From assembly GCA_947467605.1 (NCBI GenBank), contig CANIII010000007.1:82383-146382 (forward strand): a DNA stretch of 64,000 bases. The letters are read 5' to 3'. Both the position numbers and the translations under genes were made by a program. The number at the start of each line of letters is the position of its first letter. Positions within the stretch are counted from its first letter, which is position 1. The stretch comes from Acidobacteriota bacterium (lineage in GTDB: Bacteria > Acidobacteriota > Vicinamibacteria > Vicinamibacterales > SCN-69-37). A model generated the notes under the pieces. The model did no database searches. It had not been told where the DNA came from and was given only the letters and a program-made list of their open reading frames with translations. Below, piece after piece: positions 37,401-45,369 of this stretch.

Positions 37401-37447
37401 AGGCCTTCACCGATGACCAGAAAGCGACTGCAATCGAGTGTTTTCAT
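34409..37447 (-). CDS. Large SGNH-like pseudoenzyme, paralogue 1
   Basis: 1012 residues from ATG 37447 with GGAGG 10 nt upstream. No signal peptide. Residues 1-370 have the layout of SGNH/GDSL esterases, but the catalytic positions are changed: GDSL is GEGL (residues 13-16) and the Asp-x-x-His block reads SLNGYYPGATGQALIAN. An Ala/Lys-rich linker (about 400-425) leads to a ~600-residue beta-rich C-terminal region that I do not recognise, with conserved GTALHPHLHLST and GRSHLVGRYQIQFGER. The gene at 38250 encodes a paralogue with the same changes. It follows the small unknown gene by 2 bp. Confidence 0.72.
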   Translation of the reverse strand: MKTLDCSRFLVIGEGLAAGMTNFSLIESDQVHSFPAQIARAMNVRFVQPLLQAPGLGDAPGFARLPVRLPLDLQTTVLSQFPVTESHANVSMPGLTLADALTRRAAQPLVRGDDALQTAVNLVIGMDGALTSAEMATPTPLEYALAQKPTLAVIEVGFAEVLHAAITRNVAAMPDQQTFRAQYEKLVSALRAAGCEVIVATIPDPSDTAHFSPVDAVARVLKVPAPMVAMVSGLAANDRLSVDGLMEMGYQLICKKPQPPSEAAVLRASVGAEISARVSGLNEEIAAVAAKCGATVYHLHALYRTVRTSGVVVAGKTLTADFLGGFYSLNGYYPGATGQALIANGVLDLLNANYGTSFGAINVEALMPGDAVANYRLADGPDFTAQDLQPPAPVAAAAPVKAAAAAKKSGKAKSQAAVAGALPLQLPASLEQILPLNQDASYYGDALRAVHSTDPAEIGYGITGNLLFGGLALLDSHLSGHIKIAFTKPVNNITHFEVTHGEGLAGTDSRLSAPQFFRLPGLMNALLDPSDVLSSGDLDLATGAVTNLKYRLFFQNSAIFALAQVNPNLPKAPIEFPGQYGSTWARFVQRADGLLDFECYCTTFIPMSVLGAPARFPLPFASPSMSFASIPCDGTALHPHLHLSTMAPEPVEDSQAVPEFPTNTLQVFTAPSFGNYFGDDFSLNAPEIGGRGTGRSHLVGRYQIQFGERSGNSVSFAITSLMPGGLLNSRPQSPIAQAFGKRVPDSLIGHDEWLRFKHQMYNNSGITWLDDPLDIATGCVDVTTGKVLGHFLRRGMITTSWILAMLQLEPRTPKSTFAFRGPASFVKGVNGETVFRYHGDLHIPFPEGFAFPSADLTTPISIGPDSALDPFLRFQGVHVPHDQPMVAKRASSFHMTASNRADFTYRYAIAPEPGASSSFEFTDMTDGGTFTMTRLIWVDFLNSRQSTAAAGDYDTMTFTGFGTWSQDETNGVHTATVHVSQTPGQPYISVLIDGGATRNLNTRPPNRDATVP

Positions 37448-37449
37448 GC

Positions 37450-38160
37450 TTATTTGGCCTCCGCGAGTTCGGGGCCGATCTGGCCGACGTACGGAATGCC
37501 GGCGCGCCGCGCAGCGAGAATTTCTTCCATGACCTGTTCGGTGATCTGTTCGAAGCCGAGTGGATGTGTTTCGAGCACGAGCGTGCCCATCGGCAGCGTG
37601 GCCGTTCGGACGTCGCCGCCTCCCGATGGCAACCAGTCGTCGTCCAGAATCACGTCATCGCCGTCGCGAAAAATCCGAAACTTGAAATGTCCGCGGAAGA
37701 ATCGGCTCGTCACATTGACGTGCACGGTGAACGTGTCGGGGTCGGTGACGGGTTCCTCCGACATGTCCCATTCCACGAGCCCCAGTGCCGCGACTATTCC
37801 CGCGGCGACCGCCTGTCCTGCGGACTTGCCGGGGTCTCCGAAGGGCTCGCCAAGTACTTCTTCCATCTTCCGGGTGAATGGATTGATCTTGAAGTGCCGC
37901 GTGCGCTTCACGCGGTCGTAGGTTTCCATCTTCCGGTCCATGAAGTTCCGGAAGTCCGCGAACATGATGCCCTCACGCACTTCCTCGAGCGTCACACCAG
38001 ACAGGCGATAGCGCGCTTTGAACAGCAGGCGCTTTTCCGCGAAGGGATTCACGACCGGCACAAACAGCGGCACGTTGAACGGCACGCCGGCCTGCTCAAT
38101 CTCGCGAACGGTTGTGCCGAAGGTCGAAATGCAGGATCGCGCCTCAGGGGAGATCTTCAT
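37450..38160 (-). CDS. Unrecognised 236-residue protein coupled to paralogue 1
   Basis: ATG 38160 with AGGAGA upstream. No signal peptide. Features: a charged N-terminal half (FRNFMDRKMETYDRVKRTRH), a short hydrophobic Ala/Gly segment (SAGQAVAAGIVAALGL), then beta-rich sequence (FTVHVNVTSRFFRGHFKFRI) and a C-terminal helix. I cannot assign a family. Only 2 bp separate it from the large downstream gene, and it is divergent from the second large paralogue, so the three probably act together. A possible shared promoter lies in the 89-bp gap (TACACT at 38190-38195 on the plus strand). Confidence 0.65.
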   Translation of the reverse strand: MKISPEARSCISTFGTTVREIEQAGVPFNVPLFVPVVNPFAEKRLLFKARYRLSGVTLEEVREGIMFADFRNFMDRKMETYDRVKRTRHFKINPFTRKMEEVLGEPFGDPGKSAGQAVAAGIVAALGLVEWDMSEEPVTDPDTFTVHVNVTSRFFRGHFKFRIFRDGDDVILDDDWLPSGGGDVRTATLPMGTLVLETHPLGFEQITEQVMEEILAARRAGIPYVGQIGPELAEAK

Positions 38161-38249
38161 GACGTCGTGGTGTCTCCTGTCGTTTCGGCTACACTATCGC
38201 ACACTTCGAATTGCGTGCGCTGCGCGGCACGTTGAAGGAGCCTCCTCCC

Positions 38250-41200
38250 GTGGATCCATCCAACCGCTTGACCTCATTCGATCCGTCCAGATTTCTCGTG
38301 CTCGGTGAGGGCCTCGCAGCCGGGATGACCAACTTCTCGTTGATCGAGTCGGATCAACGCGAAAGTTTCGGTGCGCAGATGGCGCGCCAGATGAAGGTCG
38401 AGTTCGTTCAACCGTTGTTACAGGCGCCGGGCCTCGGCGACGCGGCAGGGTTCCCGCGATTGCCGGTGCGCCTGCCATTCGATCACCAGACAACGGTTCT
38501 GTCTGAGTTCCCCCCAACAGCACCCGTCTGCAACTTGTCAGTACCAGGGCTCACGGTCGCCGAATCGGTCAGCCGTCGGCCCGTGTCGCCGCTGATTCAC
38601 GCGGACGACGCGCGGCAGACGGCGATCAATTTCATTCTGGGCTCGCCGGCCCGGCCGGAGCGAGAGTCGGTTGCGGGGACGCAGCTCGAATGCGCGATCG
38701 ATCGCGCGCCGTCGCTCGCCATCGTCGCGCTCGGATTTGCCGAGGCACTCGAGGCTGCGACCGCCGCTCGGCCCGATGCGATGCCTGATGTCGCCACGTT
38801 CCGCGAGCACTACACAATGCTCGTGTCAGGGCTTCGCGCGACCGGCTGCCAGGTCATCGTCACCACGATTCCGGATCCGATGGACACCGCGCACTTCTCG
38901 ACGAGTGCCGCCGCCGCGCGCGTCGTCAAGATGCCTGCGGCGCTGCTCGAGAGTGAATACAACCTCGATCGCGGCGGTCGGGCCACGGTGAACGGCCTGA
39001 TGGAGATCGGCTACCGGCGGATGAGCGGCAAGGCGTCACCCCTGCCGGCCGGTTCGGTGCTGCGTGGCTCGATCGCGGCCGAGATCACCAACCGCGTGGC
39101 GTCGCTGAACAAGGTCATCATGGCCGTGGCCGCTGAGCAGGGCGCGACCGTGTACGACCTCGGTGCGTTCTTCCGGAAACTGAATCGCGGAGGTGTTGCG
39201 GTCGGTTCCCGCACGTTGACGTCAGATTTCCTCGGCGGCTTCTACTCCCTGAACGGCTACTACCCGGGCAAGACCGGTCACGCGCTGATTGCCAACGAAC
39301 TGCTCACGCATATCAACAGTTCCTACGGCACCACGTTCGAGATGATCAACGTGCTGTCTGTCATGAAGACGGATCCGGTGGCCGACTACCGGCCGGCCGA
39401 CGGACCCGACTACAGCACCCTTGCCGGTGCTGCCGCGTCTGCGGTCTCCACGCTCAAGACGTGGTCGACGATGGCCAGTTTTCTGGCCAATGCGGTGGTC
39501 GACACGATCACGCGCAAGCGCCCGGCACCGCCGGCCATGACCGATTCACATCCGGAGCTGTGGACGCTGCGTCTGCCTTCTGGCTTCGAGCAGGAATTGC
39601 CGCTACACAAGTCATCGAGCTACTACGGCGACGCGCTGCGACCTGTGCATACCGACGACACGAAGGAAGCGGAGTACGGTCTGACGGGTCGTCTGCTCTT
39701 TGGCGGCCTCGCGATGCTCGACACGCATCTGAGTGGCACGGTGAAGATCAAGTTCACGCCGCCGGTGAACAACATCACGTCATTTGAAGTGACACATGGC
39801 GCCACGGGGCTCGTCGGCGACGATTCGCGTTTGTCCGCACCGCAGTTCTTCTGCCTGCCGGCGATTGGTCATCAGGTGCTCGACTCGGCCGCTCAGCCGT
39901 CAACGGGCAAGTTGAATCTGATCACCAGCGAAGTGACGGATCTCAAGTTCAAGTTCTTCTTTCTGAATTCCGTGATCATGTCGCTCGCGGCCGTCAATCC
40001 CACGTTGCTGCGAGATCCGCTCCAGTTTCCCGGGGAATACGGATCGACCTGGGCCAAGTTTGAACAGCGGCCCGACGGGCGACTCGACTACACGTGCTAT
40101 GCCACCACGTTCATTCCGTTGAGCGTGCTGAAGACGCCGATCCGTTTTCCGTTGCCGTTCACGGGCCCGAATGGGAGCTTCGCGCACATTCCGTCGGACG
40201 GCACGGCGTTGCATCCGCATATTCATCTCAGCACGCGGCCGCCCGAGGCGGCCGATCCTGGCGTCGAACTGCCGGATCTGCCGGTCAACACGATTCAGAT
40301 GTTCACCGCGCCGTCGCACAACAATCATTTCGGCGACGACTTCTCCCTCAATACGCCGGCACTCGGCGGCTTCGGCACCGGGCGATCGCATCTGGTCGGG
40401 CGGTATCAGATTCAGTTCGGCGAGCGCTTCGGCAATTCGCTGCAATTCTCGATTGTCACCAGCCAACCGGGCGGCGTGATGACGACATTGCCGCAGACCG
40501 TGATTGCGAAAGCGTTCGGCAAACGGATACCCGACAGCCTCCTGGGACACGACGAGTTCCTGCGCTTTCACAAGCAGACGTACAACAACGATCGTATTTC
40601 GTGGCTCGACGATCCGCTCGATCTGGCCGTCGGTGTGATCAACCTGAAGACCGGCAAAGTGCTCGGACATCTGCTGCGGCGCGGCATGATTTCGACGAGC
40701 TGGATTCTGGCGATGCTGCATGTTGAGCCGCGAACGCCCAGCGCCACATTCAAGTTTCGCGGTCCGGCGGGATTTTCGAAAACGCGCAAAGGCCAGACGC
40801 GTTTCTGGTTCCACGGCGATCTGAGCATTCCATTCCCGGAGAATTTCAACTTCCCGACAGCCCAGTTCACCGAAGATTTTGCGGCCGACGCCGATGCGGC
40901 CAAGCTCGGTGAAGGCGTGAAGTCATTCCCGATTGGCCCGAAGTCGGCGCTTGATCCGTACCTGCGATTCTCCGGTATGCACGTACCCGGGCCAGCGAAA
41001 TTCCCGAAGCGCGTGGGCGGCAGCCGGCAGATGACGGCGCTCAACGGCATCGACTTCGCGTATCACTACGAGCTGGTGCCGAGCCCAGGCGTGTCGACGT
41101 TTGAGTTCACCAACATCACGATGGGCGCGTCGTTCCGCATGACGCGCCTCACCTGGGTCGACTTCCTCAACTCCGCAACGTCATCGGCGGCCGAGGGCGA

Positions 41201-41390
41201 CTACGACACGTTCACGTTTACCGGCTTGGGCACCTGGAGCGAAGACCCGGATCCGACCAACACGACGCACGTGGCCACGGTGCATGTCTCGACGTCGCCG
41301 ACCCATCCGTTTGTCAGTGTGATTATCGACGGCGGACCGGCGACCAACGTACAGACACGGCCACCGGATCGGGAACTGACGCATCCGTAG
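38250..41390 (+). CDS. Large SGNH-like pseudoenzyme, paralogue 2
   Basis: 1046 residues from GTG 38250, chosen for AAGGAG 9 nt upstream rather than an in-frame start at 38211. Collinear with the minus-strand paralogue throughout: FLVLGEGLAAGMTNFSLIES, PLLQAPGLGDAAGFPRLPVR, IVTTIPDPMDTAHFS, FYSLNGYYPGKTGHALIAN, then the same C-terminal region with GTALHPHIHLST. Again the nucleophile Ser and the Asp/His pair of SGNH hydrolases are replaced. A ~35-residue insertion lies before LTWVDFLN. Conservation of the loss in both copies argues for a binding or structural role. Confidence 0.72.
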   Translation: MDPSNRLTSFDPSRFLVLGEGLAAGMTNFSLIESDQRESFGAQMARQMKVEFVQPLLQAPGLGDAAGFPRLPVRLPFDHQTTVLSEFPPTAPVCNLSVPGLTVAESVSRRPVSPLIHADDARQTAINFILGSPARPERESVAGTQLECAIDRAPSLAIVALGFAEALEAATAARPDAMPDVATFREHYTMLVSGLRATGCQVIVTTIPDPMDTAHFSTSAAAARVVKMPAALLESEYNLDRGGRATVNGLMEIGYRRMSGKASPLPAGSVLRGSIAAEITNRVASLNKVIMAVAAEQGATVYDLGAFFRKLNRGGVAVGSRTLTSDFLGGFYSLNGYYPGKTGHALIANELLTHINSSYGTTFEMINVLSVMKTDPVADYRPADGPDYSTLAGAAASAVSTLKTWSTMASFLANAVVDTITRKRPAPPAMTDSHPELWTLRLPSGFEQELPLHKSSSYYGDALRPVHTDDTKEAEYGLTGRLLFGGLAMLDTHLSGTVKIKFTPPVNNITSFEVTHGATGLVGDDSRLSAPQFFCLPAIGHQVLDSAAQPSTGKLNLITSEVTDLKFKFFFLNSVIMSLAAVNPTLLRDPLQFPGEYGSTWAKFEQRPDGRLDYTCYATTFIPLSVLKTPIRFPLPFTGPNGSFAHIPSDGTALHPHIHLSTRPPEAADPGVELPDLPVNTIQMFTAPSHNNHFGDDFSLNTPALGGFGTGRSHLVGRYQIQFGERFGNSLQFSIVTSQPGGVMTTLPQTVIAKAFGKRIPDSLLGHDEFLRFHKQTYNNDRISWLDDPLDLAVGVINLKTGKVLGHLLRRGMISTSWILAMLHVEPRTPSATFKFRGPAGFSKTRKGQTRFWFHGDLSIPFPENFNFPTAQFTEDFAADADAAKLGEGVKSFPIGPKSALDPYLRFSGMHVPGPAKFPKRVGGSRQMTALNGIDFAYHYELVPSPGVSTFEFTNITMGASFRMTRLTWVDFLNSATSSAAEGDYDTFTFTGLGTWSEDPDPTNTTHVATVHVSTSPTHPFVSVIIDGGPATNVQTRPPDRELTHP

Positions 41391-41420
41391 CGAACGTGGC
41401 GCGATGGTGTGACGATGCGG

Positions 41421-42665
41421 TCAGAGTTCGACGCCGGAGAGCGCGATTCGCGAGACGGTAACAGCGAACGGCTCCGCGCCGGCCGGCATCGGCAGTCCGG
41501 CGATCGCGCGCGATGAGATCCGGATCTTACCGACGGCGCCGGCATCCTCAGACAGCTTCGACGCGATATTCACGGGATCTCCCGAGATGCCGCTGCTCCC
41601 GCGCTGATTTCCAAACATCAGCACCGGACCGCGATCGATGCCGATCTTGACCTCGACGCCGTTCTCGCGGAACCGCGTGCGCACGGCGTCGGCGAACTCG
41701 AGGGACTCACTCGGCGTGTCGAATGTCAGGATGGCGAGGCCCGCGCCAAAGCCGGCCACGTGGTCGCCGGCGCGCATCGTCACTCTGACGATCGTCTCCA
41801 TCAGCGCATTGTCGACGAAGCCATCGAGCAGCGCCGTCAGACCTCCTGTGGCTCCCTCGGCGCCCGCCTTCGCGACAAACACGATCACCCGGTCGCGCAA
41901 GTACGCGTCGTAGATGCGGCGGCGCAGGCTGTCGACATCCGCGGTGAGACGGAGCGCGTTCAGGTCGGCGAAGAACTCGGCAGGAAACGGATGCGGGTAT
42001 GGCGTCTCGTCAGCGCGAAGGTCGGGTCGGCCGCACGTCCCCGACAATCCGAAGACACCCGGCGCGTGCACCTCAGTGAGGTCAGGGCGTGGCGTCAGTT
42101 CCAGTGACGCGTCGTCACCCAGGTGATTGCGAATCGCGCGCGTGACGAGCACGACGCCGGGGTCGGCGAAGTCTTCCGCCAAGCGCTGGACGGTTTCCGC
42201 GTCCAGGCCGTAGAGGCCGCCGCCGACTTCGAAGAATTCGCCGTGGTGCACACACATGCCGATGCGCAACGGGCTCTCTCGGGCGATCCGCGATTGCGCC
42301 TCCGCCATCGCGTCGATGACGAGCCGAGTCGGCACGGATGTCGGGTAGTACATCTCTGTGTTGTCGGCCGTCCAGATGCCGATGGGGCGTCCGCCTACGG
42401 CCACGCCCAGCCCGTGAACGGTCTGCTTGGGTCCCGAGACCAGTGCCAGCACGTCGAGCAGATCGCGCTCTTCGGTGAGCCGGCTGAGGCCAGACGTGTC
42501 CGACGCGACGACGGTGCCGACGCGTCGATAGGTGTCGAGCAACCGTTCGGCTTCCGTCGCATTCTGATTGCCGCTCGCCCAGCTCTGCAGCAACTCAATC
42601 GGCAGGGGACCGGCGATGTCTTGCGTCAGGTCGGCCAGAGCGGGAATGATTTTCGGCAGCGCCAC
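41421..42665 (-). CDS. Degenerate double cyclase-homology protein
   Basis: 414 residues. Two class III cyclase-like halves are visible: N-terminal VVASDTSGLSRL with LRIGMCVHHGEFFEVGGGLYG, and C-terminal VEVKIGIDRGPVLMFGN with ISGDPVNIASKL. The catalytic elements are incomplete: the first half keeps one Asp but lacks the K..GD segment, and the second has AGFGAGLAILTF where GDG and its metal Asp should be. It may be inactive and bind nucleotides or other proteins. It is convergent with the large paralogue upstream and divergent from the barrel gene. Confidence 0.75.
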   Translation of the reverse strand: MALPKIIPALADLTQDIAGPLPIELLQSWASGNQNATEAERLLDTYRRVGTVVASDTSGLSRLTEERDLLDVLALVSGPKQTVHGLGVAVGGRPIGIWTADNTEMYYPTSVPTRLVIDAMAEAQSRIARESPLRIGMCVHHGEFFEVGGGLYGLDAETVQRLAEDFADPGVVLVTRAIRNHLGDDASLELTPRPDLTEVHAPGVFGLSGTCGRPDLRADETPYPHPFPAEFFADLNALRLTADVDSLRRRIYDAYLRDRVIVFVAKAGAEGATGGLTALLDGFVDNALMETIVRVTMRAGDHVAGFGAGLAILTFDTPSESLEFADAVRTRFRENGVEVKIGIDRGPVLMFGNQRGSSGISGDPVNIASKLSEDAGAVGKIRISSRAIAGLPMPAGAEPFAVTVSRIALSGVEL

Positions 42666-42732
42666 GCCGGTACTATGCCAGACCCATGGTGGCGCGGATG
42701 AGAATGATGAGAATCATGAGAAGATCTCGCGC

Positions 42733-43287
42733 ATGACGAAGTCGTTCTGGTCCGCAACTGCAATGGTGTGTCTTCTGGCCTCGCCCGTGGCGGCGCAGAC
42801 CCCGGCCACGCATCCTGAACCTGCTGAACACAAGGAAGCCCTTGCCAAGGCGGAACTCTTCGCCGGCTACTCGCTGTCGCGCGACGACGGCGAGACCTTC
42901 AACGGGTTTGCAGCCTCATTGAATTTCAACGTCAACTCGTGGTTCGGCCTTGGTGTGGAGACCAGCGGTCACTACAAGAGCCACGACGGCGTGGATCTGG
43001 CGAAGAACTCGTTCCTGGTCGGCCCTCGTGTGTCGAAGCGTGGCGGCAAAGTGGTGCCGTTCGCCTACGTCCTTGGCGGTATCGAGCGCAGCCGCGTGTC
43101 GATTGGTTCGGTGGCCGTCTCGGAGAACGACACCGCCTTTGCCATCGGCGGCGGCCTCGATTTCGAGATCAACGCCAAATGGGCGTTCGCGATCGAGGGC
43201 GATCAACTCCTGGTGCGTTCGCACGGCGACACGCACGGCACGCCACGGCTCTCGATCGGATTCGTTGTGATGCTCGGTCAGAAGTAA
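42733..43287 (+). CDS. Small outer-membrane beta-barrel protein
   Basis: 184 residues from ATG 42733. Signal peptide MTKSFWSATAMVCLLASPVA, cleaved near AAQ. The mature part alternates polar and hydrophobic residues (AELFAGYSLSRDDGETFNG, NVNSWFGLGVETSG, TAFAIGGGLDFEIN) and ends in a terminal strand (LSIGFVVMLGQK), as in OmpA/OmpW-size eight-stranded barrels. An imperfect purine-rich direct repeat (ATGAGAA units at about 42699-42722) lies just upstream. Specific role unknown. Confidence 0.8.
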   Translation: MTKSFWSATAMVCLLASPVAAQTPATHPEPAEHKEALAKAELFAGYSLSRDDGETFNGFAASLNFNVNSWFGLGVETSGHYKSHDGVDLAKNSFLVGPRVSKRGGKVVPFAYVLGGIERSRVSIGSVAVSENDTAFAIGGGLDFEINAKWAFAIEGDQLLVRSHGDTHGTPRLSIGFVVMLGQK

Positions 43288-43324
43288 CATCTCCGCCCTG
43301 AGGGCAGATATACAATGGCGCCCA

Positions 43325-45304
43325 GTGGCTGATCTCGAATTCCTCGCCGCGATTCCGATCTTCAGCTTCTTCAGCCGCGACGAACTGGCTGCCGCTGAGA
43401 AGCAGTTCCGGGAAGTGTCGTTCGCCAAAGACGATGTGATCATGCGCATCGGCGACCCGGGCGACACGTTCTATGTCGTGCTCGATGGCGAGTTGGAGGT
43501 GTGGGACGCCAGCACACCGCCGCGCCAGACCGGTTCGATCAGCCGTGGCGACTGTTTCGGCGAGATGGCGCTCTTGCAGGGCGGCAAACGCGGCGCCACG
43601 GTCACGGCCGCGCGTCGCGCCAAGCTGCTGGCGGTCGACAAGCCGACCTTCGACCGCGTGTTTCTCACCAATCCGAAGGCGATCGAGTATTTCGCCCGCT
43701 TGCTGTCGAAGCGGCTCGCCGGCGTTACGCGCGCCGAGCGGATCCGTCGCGCCACGACCACGATCAGTGTGGCGAGTTCGCGTGGTCTCAAAGGTGGGTC
43801 GGTGCTGGCGTTTTCCATCGCGGCGCTGCTCGAGAAGATCACCACGACACAGGTGATCTACGTCGAGATGCGGCCGAGTAGTGAAGCGCAGGACCGGTCG
43901 ATTCTCGATCTGCTGTCGGACGATCTCGACACGGCCCCGCTGAAGTTCACCGGCATCGCGACCAACGCCCCGGGGCCCACCGTGCTCCGCGTCGTCGTGC
44001 CGCCGGCGCAGGACGCGGCGGCGTACGGCAACCTCCTGTCGAACCTCGTCTCGAAGCTCAGCACCGCGTTCAGTTTCATTGTTCTCGATCTGGGCTCTGA
44101 GACGCCGGACCTGCTTGAATCGGCGAGCGCCTACTCGGACGTGTTCGTCGCCCTGGTCGACACGCCCGAAGACGACACCGGCATCACGGATCCGCGTTCG
44201 ATGAAAGTGATGCGCGTCATCAACCTCATCAACCCGAATTCGCGGCCGATATCGATCAACGCGAGTGAGCCGTTCGTGTTGCCGCGGAGCGCCGCGTTAG
44301 CCGGATCGCTCGCGCAGGTGGCGACGTTTCTTCGCGACAATCCTCGCGCGGCGCCGGCGCTGCCGATCTATCGGCTCGTGCATAAGGTGCTCGGCACATC
44401 CATTGGTGTCGCGCTCGGTGGAGGTGCCGCGTTCGGTCTCGCGCACATCGGCGTACTGCAGGTGCTCGAAGACGCCGGCGTGGCGGTCGACCTCGTTGCC
44501 GGATGCAGCCAGGGCTCGATCGTTGCGGTGGGCTACGCGTCCGGGCTGGCCGTGTCAGAGATGGCTGACATCGCGCGCGAACTCGGCGTGCGGCGAAACT
44601 TTCTGGCGGCGTCGGATCCGACATTTTTCGCGAAGCCCGGCCTCTTTGCCGGCACGCGCTTTGTGGCCCTCATGCGGCAGTACCTCAAAGGGAAAGAAAC
44701 ATTCGAACATCTCGTGCTGCCGTGTCGAACGGTGGCCACGGATATCGAAACGGGCGAACGCGTCTCGATCGGCACCGGCCGCCTCGAAACGGCCTATCGT
44801 GCGAGTTCATCGGTGCCGATGGTCATGGCCCCAATCCGCGTCGGTGAGCGCGTGCTCGTTGACGGCGGCGTGGCCGATCCGGTACCCGCCGAGGTCGTTG
44901 TGGAAATGGGCGCCGACATGACGATCGCGATCAACGTCGTTCCGCGACTCAAGCGCGGCGTCGAGAATGCGGTCTCCGCGTGGTTTCGTCGCATCAACAC
45001 CTTCAATCCCGTCAATCTGTTCGTCGACGACGAGAACATGCCGAATCTGTTCGACATCGTGATGAACCAGATGCAGATCACACAGCACGAGCTTGGCAAC
45101 TTCAAGGCGATCAGCGCCGACGTGCTCATCAAGCCCGATCTGTCGGACTTCACGTGGATCGAGTACTACCGCGCGGATGAGCTGATGGCCCGAGGCGCCG
45201 AAGCCGCCCAGCGCGCGCTGCCGGCGATTCAGAAGGCGATCGAAGCGAAGCTGGCGCCCATTCGCCTTGCCGCGCCGGGCCATCGCAACGCTTCTGGCGC
45301 GTAG
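43325..45304 (+). CDS. cNMP-binding patatin-like phospholipase with MinD-like middle domain
   Basis: 659 residues from GTG 43325. Residues 1-125: cyclic-nucleotide-binding fold (GDPGDTFYVVLDGELEV, GDCFGEMALLQGGKRGATV). Residues 140-320: ParA/MinD-like sequence with a broken P-loop (RGLKGGSVLAFSIAALL) and FSFIVLDLGSETPDLLES. Residues 355-600: patatin with an oxyanion loop (GGGAAFGLAHIG), S395 in GCSQGS and D513 in VDGGVADP, so the Ser-Asp dyad is intact. Relatives of the NTE/RssA type hydrolyse (lyso)phospholipids. cAMP is the obvious candidate regulator given the cyclases nearby. Confidence 0.9.
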   Translation: MADLEFLAAIPIFSFFSRDELAAAEKQFREVSFAKDDVIMRIGDPGDTFYVVLDGELEVWDASTPPRQTGSISRGDCFGEMALLQGGKRGATVTAARRAKLLAVDKPTFDRVFLTNPKAIEYFARLLSKRLAGVTRAERIRRATTTISVASSRGLKGGSVLAFSIAALLEKITTTQVIYVEMRPSSEAQDRSILDLLSDDLDTAPLKFTGIATNAPGPTVLRVVVPPAQDAAAYGNLLSNLVSKLSTAFSFIVLDLGSETPDLLESASAYSDVFVALVDTPEDDTGITDPRSMKVMRVINLINPNSRPISINASEPFVLPRSAALAGSLAQVATFLRDNPRAAPALPIYRLVHKVLGTSIGVALGGGAAFGLAHIGVLQVLEDAGVAVDLVAGCSQGSIVAVGYASGLAVSEMADIARELGVRRNFLAASDPTFFAKPGLFAGTRFVALMRQYLKGKETFEHLVLPCRTVATDIETGERVSIGTGRLETAYRASSSVPMVMAPIRVGERVLVDGGVADPVPAEVVVEMGADMTIAINVVPRLKRGVENAVSAWFRRINTFNPVNLFVDDENMPNLFDIVMNQMQITQHELGNFKAISADVLIKPDLSDFTWIEYYRADELMARGAEAAQRALPAIQKAIEAKLAPIRLAAPGHRNASGA

Positions 45305-45369
45305 TTCTACGAAGTCGTCAGCGTGAAGGCCACCGCCGGCGCGTGAGTCCATTACCATGAGAGCGCCAC

